Origin: JBKQHQ01 sp052148715
GTDB lineage: Bacteria; Pseudomonadota; Alphaproteobacteria; Rhizobiales; Xanthobacteraceae
Length of the DNA stretch: 64,000 nucleotides
Direction: 5' to 3'
Assembly: GCA_052148715.1 (NCBI GenBank)
Contig: JBKQHQ010000031.1
Span: 1-64,000, forward strand
Under the pieces are notes generated by a model. The model ran no database searches. It had not been told where the DNA came from and saw only the letters and a program-made list of their open reading frames with translations. Shown piece by piece: positions 16,454 through 27,104 of the stretch (positions within the stretch are counted from its first letter, which is position 1; every line of letters starts with the position of its first letter). The position numbers and the translations under genes are program-made.

Positions 16454-18085
16454 ATGCGCATTGTGGCAGCTTTCGCTTACGCCTTGATGCTGATCTGCCT
16501 GGGCGTTGGGCCGGGGCACGCCGAGAAGCGCGTGGCACTCGTGATCGGCAACAAAGACTACAGGTCGGGCGTCGGTCCGCTCGCAAACACGCTCAACGAT
16601 ATTCGTATCGTAGGGGACGCACTAAAGTCCGTTGGTTTCGACGTGCTGCCGCCGGTGCAAAACGCCACACGCACCGACATGCTGCGTGCAATTTACGAGT
16701 TCGCGTCCAAGCTCAAAGCCGCCGGTCCGGATGCCGTGGGCTTCCTTTACTACTCCGGTCACGGCATAGCGTCGGCGGGTGAGAACTACCTGATTCCCGT
16801 CGATATCGACGAACCTTCGACGGTTCTGCTCAGCATCCAGGGCGTGAAGCAAAGCGAGGTGCTGGCCATCCTCCGTAACGACGCCCCGAATGCGGCGCAC
16901 TATCTTGTGCTCGACGCCTGTCGCAACACATTGCGAGGCGCACGCGGTGCTAAAGGCTTCGTGCCGGTTGGGCAGCAAAACGGAGTGCTGGTGGCCTTCT
17001 CGACCGAGCCCGGTAAGACCGCTTTGGACACCGGGCAGGGCAGCGGCCCCTATGCTGCGGCATTGGCGGCAGAGTTGGTGAAGCCGGGCCAAAATGACTT
17101 GCTTATGTTCCATAACGTTCGCGTCGACGTGATGGACAAAACGAGCGGCGACCAGATCCCTTGGACGGAGGACGGCATCCAGCGGCGGAAGCGGCCGCTT
17201 TTTGCCGGTGAGACGCCAACTCAACAGCAGCAGCAGCAGATTGCTGCGGTTGTACCGCCGGTTGTTCCACCTGCTCCCGCTGGGCCGTGTGGTGGCGTGA
17301 TCGTGGCTTCGATTTCCTCACGCGCGGGACAGCCATTGTCCGCGAACGAGGAATGCGCGCTGAAGCCGAAGGACGTGTTCAAGGAATGCGACAAGTGCCC
17401 CGAGATGGTGGTGGTGCCGTCGGGCCGCTTCACGATGGGGTCAGTTGCGAGCGAGGAGGGGCGCTTTGGTGACGAAGGGCCGCAGCATTCGGTGACGCTT
17501 CCAAGCCGTTTTGCGGTGGGGCGATTTGCGGTAACGTTCGACGAATGGGATGCATGCGTGGCCGATGGCGACTGCGACGGTTACAAGCCTGAAGACCGAG
17601 GCTGGGGGCGGGGCCGGCAGCCGGTGATCAACGTATCGTGGGATGACGCCAAGACCTATGTGGCGTGGTTGTCGGGCAAGACCGGCAAGCCCTACCGTTT
17701 GCTGAGCGAGGCCGAACGGGAATATACGGCGCGTGCGGGGACGACAACCCCGTTCTGGTGGGGCGCATCGATCTCGCAGAGCCGAGCCAACTATAGCGGC
17801 ACAAAGACCGTTCCGGTTGATTCATTCCAGCCCAATCCATGGGGTCTCTACCAGGTGAACGGCAATGTCTGGGACTGGGTCGAGGATTGCTGGCACGGCA
17901 GCTACGCCGGAGCGCCCACTGACGGTTCGGCGTGGATATCCGGAGACTGCAGTAGCCGGGTCCTTCGCGGCGGTTCCTTGGACTTCCCTCCGAGGGACCT
18001 CCGCGCGGCCCGCCGCTACAGGCACACCTCAGAGTTCCGGAACGACCTCATTGGCTTCCGCCTTGCGAGGACGCTTACCCCCTAA
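16454..18085 (+). CDS. Secreted caspase-like peptidase fused to an FGE-fold domain, island copy
   Basis: 543 residues from the ATG at 16454, preceded by GGGAGGGGA. A signal peptide (MRIVAAFAYALMLICLGVGP, then GHA) is nearly the same as in the copy at 8467. The caspase domain has VALVIGNKDYRSG, His103 in YYSGHGIAS and Cys156 in LVLDACRNTL. A Gln/Pro linker follows, then the FGE-type domain with MVVVPSGRFTMGS, VINVSWDDAK, LLSEAEREYTARAG, WGLYQVNGNVWDW, RGGS and GFRLAR. The two catalytic Cys of formylglycine-generating enzymes are missing. The FGE halves are far more alike between the two copies than the caspase halves, so the caspase part has diverged or been swapped. Confidence 0.9.
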   Translation: MRIVAAFAYALMLICLGVGPGHAEKRVALVIGNKDYRSGVGPLANTLNDIRIVGDALKSVGFDVLPPVQNATRTDMLRAIYEFASKLKAAGPDAVGFLYYSGHGIASAGENYLIPVDIDEPSTVLLSIQGVKQSEVLAILRNDAPNAAHYLVLDACRNTLRGARGAKGFVPVGQQNGVLVAFSTEPGKTALDTGQGSGPYAAALAAELVKPGQNDLLMFHNVRVDVMDKTSGDQIPWTEDGIQRRKRPLFAGETPTQQQQQQIAAVVPPVVPPAPAGPCGGVIVASISSRAGQPLSANEECALKPKDVFKECDKCPEMVVVPSGRFTMGSVASEEGRFGDEGPQHSVTLPSRFAVGRFAVTFDEWDACVADGDCDGYKPEDRGWGRGRQPVINVSWDDAKTYVAWLSGKTGKPYRLLSEAEREYTARAGTTTPFWWGASISQSRANYSGTKTVPVDSFQPNPWGLYQVNGNVWDWVEDCWHGSYAGAPTDGSAWISGDCSSRVLRGGSLDFPPRDLRAARRYRHTSEFRNDLIGFRLARTLTP

Positions 18086-18097
18086 TCCTTCACCCCG

Positions 18098-18343
18098 TCA
18101 GCGCACCCGCGACAGGTCCGGGCACCGCGCGCCGCATTGATCCGACATGTCGATCGACCGGCGGCGCGGACAATCCTCCGTGATCCTAGCGAGCCAATCG
18201 GTTAGCTTGGCATCAGGTCCGAGTTGTTTGACCAGACGGGCAACGTTGTATCGTCCGAGCCGGCCGCACTTGTCGCACGAGACGACGAGCCAGTCGATCT
18301 TGCCGATGAGGTCGGAGGGAGTCAGGGAGCCGTCGCGGGGCAT
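18098..18343 (-). CDS. Small zinc-ribbon protein
   Basis: 81 residues: MPRDGSLTPSDLIGKIDWLV, then SCDKCGRLGRYNVARL with a Cys-x-x-Cys pair, and later EDCPRRRSIDMSDQCGARCP with three more Cys, ending in DLSRVR. The spacing suggests one zinc site. Short proteins of this kind, with DCP and CGA-x-C/F-PDL blocks, are frequent in Hyphomicrobiales genomes and are unassigned. It is convergent with the caspase/FGE gene, only 12 bases apart. A shortened copy sits at the same place behind the other caspase/FGE gene. Confidence 0.75.
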   Translation of the reverse strand: MPRDGSLTPSDLIGKIDWLVVSCDKCGRLGRYNVARLVKQLGPDAKLTDWLARITEDCPRRRSIDMSDQCGARCPDLSRVR

Positions 18344-18352
18344 GATTGCGAC

Positions 18353-18889
18353 CTATCGCGCAGCTTTAGAGAAATCCTTCGGTGCGTCGAATGGCAAGGC
18401 CACACGCATAAAGAACCTCGCGAAGGCTTGAGATAAATGCTCAACGTAAGGAGACTGTAAGCGCCATCGATCTCCGGCAACGCTTGCAAACCTTTCGACA
18501 TAACCAACCGGCAAACTGGCGATTTCCCGAAAATCAACAACAAGCCAACTTCGCGGGTCGTCAAGTTGCTCAGTTGGCGGAAGGAGGTGTAGGGACTCGA
18601 CGCGGCCACGCGCGACCTCGGGCCATCTTCCTTTGCTTTTGTAACTTGGATTGACTTGTTCAAACTGGTCCAGTGAGTAAATTTGGGTAACGACAACGTT
18701 TGCAATTTTTTGTTGTTCGAGATCGCAACTTTGCGACATGATTATGATGTTCGCTTGAGCGATATTGATGGGGATTTGGCCTTTTTCATCGGCATCGGGG
18801 AATGATGGAAGCACCAAGGGAATGGCAATGTCCTTCAGCAGGTCGCCCTGGTTTAGGACGTTAGTGTTGACGCTGTTCCACGACGCCAT
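18353..18889 (-). CDS. Conserved hypothetical protein with SQSCDLE motif
   Basis: 178 residues, third gene of a tight leftward operon, starting 3 bases after the stop of the gene before it. The N-terminus leads from NVLNQGDLLKDIAIPLVLPS into a strand, NIIIMSQSCDLEQQK, with the motif Ser-Gln-Ser-Cys-Asp-Leu-Glu at residues 52-58. Near the end come SWLVVDFREIASLPVGYVER and EHLSQAFARFFMRVALPFDA. The conserved Cys-Asp and the FARFF-x-RV tail look like a real family that I have seen only as uncharacterised proteins. No function is assigned. Base composition is visibly more AT-rich than the core genes, fitting acquired cargo. Confidence 0.7.
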   Translation of the reverse strand: MASWNSVNTNVLNQGDLLKDIAIPLVLPSFPDADEKGQIPINIAQANIIIMSQSCDLEQQKIANVVVTQIYSLDQFEQVNPSYKSKGRWPEVARGRVESLHLLPPTEQLDDPRSWLVVDFREIASLPVGYVERFASVAGDRWRLQSPYVEHLSQAFARFFMRVALPFDAPKDFSKAAR

Positions 18890-18892
18890 GCT

Positions 18893-19285
18893 TTAATCAT
18901 CAGTGATTGGGCGCGGTTGAGCGGGACCGATCCACCTGCCCGTCGCATGTATTGTTTGCACCTGTCTTTTGGGGACGCTGCGATAGGCAAAAGGATCTTC
19001 ACCTGCAACATTGGCGTATGGATCAGCAAGGCCCTCCATGCTGCGAACGATATTTGTGAGGAAGTAATCGGTCAATTGAGTGACTTCCGAACCGCGCGAC
19101 ATGCTCAACGCAGCAAACGTCGCTTGTCCGGCGTGGCTGAGATAGGTAACCAGTCCAGTCGCCATCGTATCGCTGGTGGAAACAACAGTCACGTTGCCCT
19201 CCGTCCATCTGTTTAATGGGCCCGGAGCATAAATAGGGCGATCGCCTTGAATCAATTCGATGATATTCCGAACGGCTGTTGCCAT
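18893..19285 (-). CDS. Hypothetical protein, middle gene of the TIGR04255 operon
   Basis: 130 residues from an ATG at 19285 that overlaps the stop of the upstream gene as TAATG, a strong sign of coupling. It starts MATAVRNIIELIQGDRPIYA and contains VVSTSDTMATGLVTYLSHAG and RSMEGLADPYANVAGEDPFA. No signal peptide or membrane segment is seen. I do not recognise a family. Its place between a TIGR04255 protein and the SQSCDLE protein suggests the three act together. Confidence 0.7.
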   Translation of the reverse strand: MATAVRNIIELIQGDRPIYAPGPLNRWTEGNVTVVSTSDTMATGLVTYLSHAGQATFAALSMSRGSEVTQLTDYFLTNIVRSMEGLADPYANVAGEDPFAYRSVPKRQVQTIHATGRWIGPAQPRPITDD

Positions 19286-20010
19286 TAGTAAAAGCGCTCC
19301 CTCATCGCGTCGGTGATGCACGCTTCGAACGCTGTATTTTTTCTTGCGCGAAGTTGTTCGAAATACTGCCAGAGTGCTTCCTCGTCGTTAGGCAGGTTAC
19401 TTTGGCGAAAAAGGTCAAGATCTAGGATCACTGACGCCAAGCCCTCCGCCGGAGGATGCGCCATAGTCATGTTTATAACTAACAATGCCTCCATATCTAC
19501 TTGAGGAATTTGCACTTGCATAAAAAAATTAGAAAGTCCTTGGGGCAAATCTGGAGCAATCTCCGGGGCGGTGCGAAGATAGCGCTTGAAGTCATCAAAT
19601 GGAATCGGCAGATCCAATCTGTTGACATATCGAAGCGCAACTCTCGCTATCTTCTTAGGTTGGGCGATTTCGCGATACATCGTCCAGAGTTGACGGCCTT
19701 GAGCGCTAAAAGAGTCCCAACTGTCGTAAGGAGCGAGCTTGCTAAAACTCCAACCATCAGTTTGGGCTTGAATCAGCTTGTCTTTGGAGGCGCTCAGAAA
19801 TTGAAACCCAACCTTGGTTGGCGTGGTTGTTTGGCTGACAGACGGACCAACGGCAAGGGCCGCGGTGACACGAAATTGTTCAATCGCTTGAGAGAATTCG
19901 ACACCGGCCTTATTGGACAGTTCGCGCAATTCATCAACCGTCAGATCATCGCGGGGCTCAACCCGAATGTCCATGACGGCCTCTGTGATCGGTGCTTTCG
20001 GATATTTCAT
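19285..20010 (-). CDS. TIGR04255 family protein
   Basis: 241 residues. The N-terminal YPKAPITEAVMDIRVEP and the central DGWSFSKLAPYDSWDSF, then YVNRLDLPIPFDDFKRYL, match the TIGR04255 family, described as sporadically distributed and of unknown function. The length is typical. It is the first gene of a three-gene leftward operon (TAATG overlap to the second, 3-base gap to the third) carried by the tRNA-Lys element. Members often occur on islands, which fits a role in conflict or defence, but no catalytic motif is visible and this remains inference. Confidence 0.85.
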   Translation of the reverse strand: MKYPKAPITEAVMDIRVEPRDDLTVDELRELSNKAGVEFSQAIEQFRVTAALAVGPSVSQTTTPTKVGFQFLSASKDKLIQAQTDGWSFSKLAPYDSWDSFSAQGRQLWTMYREIAQPKKIARVALRYVNRLDLPIPFDDFKRYLRTAPEIAPDLPQGLSNFFMQVQIPQVDMEALLVINMTMAHPPAEGLASVILDLDLFRQSNLPNDEEALWQYFEQLRARKNTAFEACITDAMRERFY

Positions 20011-20303
20011 CGAAGTTGGGATTGCGGGCTTCCGCCAAGGGAATTTTCACCCACTCGGAGGCATACTACGGCTCGATTCTCAAGAGATAATATCGGCAAA
20101 GGGATTAAGCTACCGTTGCGCGGTAAGGGGAGGGGGCTGCGCATGGCCCTTAGGTCGGCCAAGCATCTGCGCGTTGTGGCAGGCACGGCGCGATGAAGCC
20201 GGCAGGGAGCAGGCGGCGAGCGGCGGAGGGCATGACGGAAGGTAGCGGCGACGGCAGCGGAAGGCGAGTCACGTCCGGCCCGGCCGGCGTCGCCGCGCAG
20301 GGC
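20011..20303. other. Intergenic stretch with repeat copy B
   Basis: About 290 bases upstream of the TIGR04255 operon, probably including its promoter. It holds the second copy of the dispersed repeat (20179-20271) and no gene that I can support. Confidence 0.4.
20179..20271 (-). repeat. Dispersed repeat, copy B
   Basis: Partner of the copy at 6959-7055: the same first 24 bases, the same GCGAGCGGCGGAGGG block and the same CGGAAGGCGAGTCA end. On the minus strand it reads TRLPLPSPLP and then GFIAPCLPQRAD. One copy lies inside the tRNA-Lys element and one outside. Confidence 0.55.
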
Positions 20304-20600
20304 CTACCTCAACGCGTTGACAGCGCCAGGAAGCAACACCAGCAGCAAAATCGAGATCATGAACAACAGCACCACAATTGCCATCGGGAGATCGAGGCGC
20401 TTTCGCAACGCTGAAGGCGCATCCTTTTGGTCCCGCGTTGAGCCTCTACCGGCGACGATGGCCAACTGCTTCGCTGGCACCGCGAAGGCGTCGCCCTGAT
20501 CGCGCTCCGCGCGGAGGAAGGCGTCTCGGATCATGGGATCGGCAAACAACGAGGACAGCCGGGGCCTAGTTTTGACGGGACCGCGAGGGGCCTGAGGCAT
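20304..20600 (-). CDS. Hypothetical protein with a C-terminal membrane anchor
   Basis: A 98-residue frame with a charged N-terminal part (MIRDAFLRAERDQGDAFAVP) and one hydrophobic segment near the C-terminus (LPMAIVVLLFMISILLLVLL) followed by a short tail, the layout of a tail-anchored protein. There is no recognised domain and only a weak ribosome-binding site. It lies between the cargo operon and the right end of the element and might be a genuine island gene or a chance frame. Confidence 0.4.
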   Translation of the reverse strand: MPQAPRGPVKTRPRLSSLFADPMIRDAFLRAERDQGDAFAVPAKQLAIVAGRGSTRDQKDAPSALRKRLDLPMAIVVLLFMISILLLVLLPGAVNALR

Positions 20601-20844
20601 TGGCGTCGCATCTCATTGCGGTGAGAGCCAGGGGATAAGCGTAGCGGCGATGGCCTCAGCAGCGCGAGTCACAAGCCCGCTAGGCACCGCCTGTGCGTCA
20701 GGCGCGCCGCCTATGTCGGGATGCGGCCCGAGCCGTTTCCCGCAGCCCGCGCGGCGACGGCGGGGCCCACCCGACAGCCCAGGGCGTGGCAGGCCATCCA
20801 GCGGCCCGCTAATGATCGGCAAGCGGCCTTCCAACCCTGCCGTT

Positions 20845-20866
20845 TGTTGTCCCGGGTGTTGTCCCG
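20845..20866. repeat. 11-base candidate integrase arm sites, right end
   Basis: TGTTGTCCCGG at 20845-20855 and, after one base, TGTTGTCCCGA at 20857-20867, about 40 bases inside the right attachment repeat. They match the tandem pair at 13815-13836 in sequence and orientation. Confidence 0.55.
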
Positions 20867-20905
20867 AAGGGATCGGAGGGGTCGCGGCGGATCGCCGATC
20901 AGGTA

Positions 20906-20969
20906 TAAGTCTTTGATGTTGCTGGTGAGCCGGCTGGGACTCGAACCCAGGACCACCTGATTAAAAGTC
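20906..20969. repeat. Right attachment-site repeat overlapping tRNA-Lys
   Basis: The partner of 13620-13683. Bases 20923-20969 are the 3' part of the intact tRNA gene, and 20906-20922 are shared flanking sequence with three mismatches to the left copy. The crossover therefore lies between the anticodon loop and the 3' end of the tRNA gene. Confidence 0.85.
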
Positions 20970-20998
20970 AGGTGCTCTACCATCTGAGCTACCGGCTC
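20923..20998 (-). tRNA. tRNA-Lys (anticodon UUU)
   Basis: A 76-base cloverleaf on the minus strand with an encoded CCA. The acceptor stem GAGCCGG pairs with CCGGCTC, followed by discriminator A and CCA. The D-arm region is TAGCTCAGATGGTAGAGC, the anticodon stem-loop CCTGACTTTTAATCAGG has TTT in the loop, and the T-arm contains GGTTCGAGTCC. All positions agree with tRNA-Lys(UUU). The gene is intact and is the integration target of the element to its left. Confidence 0.97.
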
Positions 20999-21096
20999 TT
21001 GCGCGCGTGTCTAGGGGCGCTATGGACAGGGGTCAATAGCGGGCGTTCATGCTATGTTGCCGGCGCCGGCTTTGCCTGCGGCCGAAGGAGTGCGCC

Positions 21097-22278
21097 ATGC
21101 CCATCGTCAATCGCGTTGCCGACCTGCACGACGAGATCACCGCCTGGCGGCGCGACCTGCATGCGCATCCTGAGTTGCGCTACGAGGAGCACCGCACGTC
21201 GGCGAGCGTCGCCGAGAAGCTCAAGGCCTTTGGCTGCGACGAGGTGGTGCCGGGCCTCGGCCGCACCGGGGTGGTCGGCGTCATCCGCGGCCAAAAGGCC
21301 CAAAAAAGGGCCGCCGGCGAGCGCGCGGTGATCGGCTTGCGCGCCGACATGGACGCGCTGCCGATCGAGGAAGCGACCGACGTCCCCTATCGGTCGACCG
21401 TGCCCGGGAAAATGCACGCCTGCGGGCATGACGGGCATACCGCGATGCTGCTCGGCGCCGCCAAATATCTGGCCGAGACGCGCAATTTTGCCGGCACGGC
21501 GGTCGTCATCTTCCAGCCGGCCGAGGAGGGCGGGGCAGGGGCCAAGGCGATGATCCAGGACGGGCTCATGGAGCGGTTCGGGATCGAGGAAGTTTATGGA
21601 ATGCACAATTTCCCCGGCCTGCCGGTAGGCCAGTTCGCGATCCGCGGCGGCCCGCTGATGGCGGCGGCGGATCGGATCTCGATCGCCATCGAAGGCAAGG
21701 GCGGCCACGCGGCGCGGCCGCATCTGGCGATCGACACCGTGCTGGTCGGCGCCCAGATCGTCAACCAGATCCAGTCGATCGTCGCGCGCAACGTCGACCC
21801 GCTCGAATCGGCCGTGGTGTCGATCTGCGTCTTTGCCGCCGGCAACACCGACAATGTCATTCCGCAGACCGCACATCTGGGCGGCACCGCGCGCAGCTTT
21901 TCGCCGCACGTGCGCGACCTCCTGGAACGCCGGCTGCACGAGGTCGTGGAGGGGACGGCGCGGCTTTACGGCGCGAAGGCGCAGCTCACCTATCGTCGCG
22001 ACTACCCGGTGACGCGCAACCACGAAGCCCAGGCCGCCTTCGCCGCGGGCGTCGCCGCCGAGGTCGTCGGGCGCGAGCGGGTCGACACCAACGTGCCGCC
22101 GGTCATGGGCGCCGAGGATTTCTCCTTCATGCTGGAGAAGCGGCCCGGCGCCTTCATCTTCGTCGGCAACGGCGACACCGCAGGATTGCACCATCCGGCC
22201 TACGACTTCAATGACGCGGTGATCCCGGTCGGAACGTCGTATCTGGTGCGCCTCGTGGAGACAGCGCTGCCGGGTTGA
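21097..22278 (+). CDS. M20 family metal-dependent amidohydrolase (hippurate hydrolase-like)
   Basis: 393 residues from the ATG at 21097, with GAAGGAG 7 bases upstream. Key blocks are RRDLHAHPEL near the start, GLRADMDALPI, HACGHDGHTAMLLGAAKYL (Cys and His metal ligands), FQPAEEGGAGAKAMI (Glu catalytic/ligand pair), GKGGHAARPH in the dimerisation domain and MGAEDFSFML near the end. These define the aminoacylase/hippurate hydrolase/IAA-amino-acid hydrolase branch of M20D. It removes acyl or aminoacyl groups from amides in the cytoplasm; the natural substrate is not visible. It lies just outside the right end of the tRNA-Lys element. Confidence 0.93.
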   Translation: MPIVNRVADLHDEITAWRRDLHAHPELRYEEHRTSASVAEKLKAFGCDEVVPGLGRTGVVGVIRGQKAQKRAAGERAVIGLRADMDALPIEEATDVPYRSTVPGKMHACGHDGHTAMLLGAAKYLAETRNFAGTAVVIFQPAEEGGAGAKAMIQDGLMERFGIEEVYGMHNFPGLPVGQFAIRGGPLMAAADRISIAIEGKGGHAARPHLAIDTVLVGAQIVNQIQSIVARNVDPLESAVVSICVFAAGNTDNVIPQTAHLGGTARSFSPHVRDLLERRLHEVVEGTARLYGAKAQLTYRRDYPVTRNHEAQAAFAAGVAAEVVGRERVDTNVPPVMGAEDFSFMLEKRPGAFIFVGNGDTAGLHHPAYDFNDAVIPVGTSYLVRLVETALPG

Positions 22279-22411
22279 TTCCGTGTGGTAGAGGCCCATA
22301 TTTCTTGGACTCATTTCCAGGGCTGGCAAATCGCACTGCATATGTGGCCCGAGAGCGCCCGGCATTGCTGCGGCGATGTGGACAAACGCTTTGCGGTCTG
22401 GCGCATCCCTC

Positions 22412-26809
<4,398 letters not shown>

Positions 26810-26927
26810 CGCGGCAGGCGCTCGCCAACGAAGCGCCCGAGACGAAAAAGAGACAAACAAATAAATGTGCCACTGTTCCGACGCGACAAAAGATAACAGA
26901 CGGCGCTCGCACAGCGTTATCAGACGA

Positions 26928-27100
26928 CGTAGGGTGGGCAAAGGCGGCCGAGACGTCGCCGCTTTCGCACGGTGCGCGGTCCGCCGTGCCCACGCGGCCT
27001 GACCCCATGCACTTTTTGGCTGGGCCCGACTGCGTGGGCACGGCGGACCCGGCGTGGTGCATTAGTCGAAAGCTCAGGGGCCGCCTTTGCCCACCCTACG
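26928..27100. repeat. MITE-like palindromic element, copy 1
   Basis: 173 bases with perfect 22-base terminal inverted repeats (26928-26949 and 27079-27100, starting CGTAGGGTGGGCAAAGGCGG). An inner 17-base inverted repeat pairs 26979-26995 (GTCCGCCGTGCCCACGC) with 27032-27048. A second copy lies at 51238-51413. It carries no gene and fits the pattern of non-autonomous or REP-like intergenic elements common in Bradyrhizobium-type genomes. It fills most of the gap between lhr and the glucan gene. Confidence 0.8.
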
Positions 27101-27104
27101 CTGG

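Larger units (their letters stand above)
13637..20969. mobile_element. Integrative element in tRNA-Lys(UUU), about 7.3 kb
   Basis: It is bounded by 47-base perfect (64-base imperfect) direct repeats of the tRNA-Lys 3' part. It contains a tyrosine integrase next to the left end and an AlpA-type regulator. The cargo is a small membrane protein, a caspase/FGE fusion with a zinc-ribbon partner, and a three-gene TIGR04255 operon. Paired 11-base candidate integrase-arm repeats lie near both ends. No replication or conjugation genes are seen, so it is a minimal genomic island that may need help to move. Intact ends and integrase suggest it could still excise. Confidence 0.8.
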
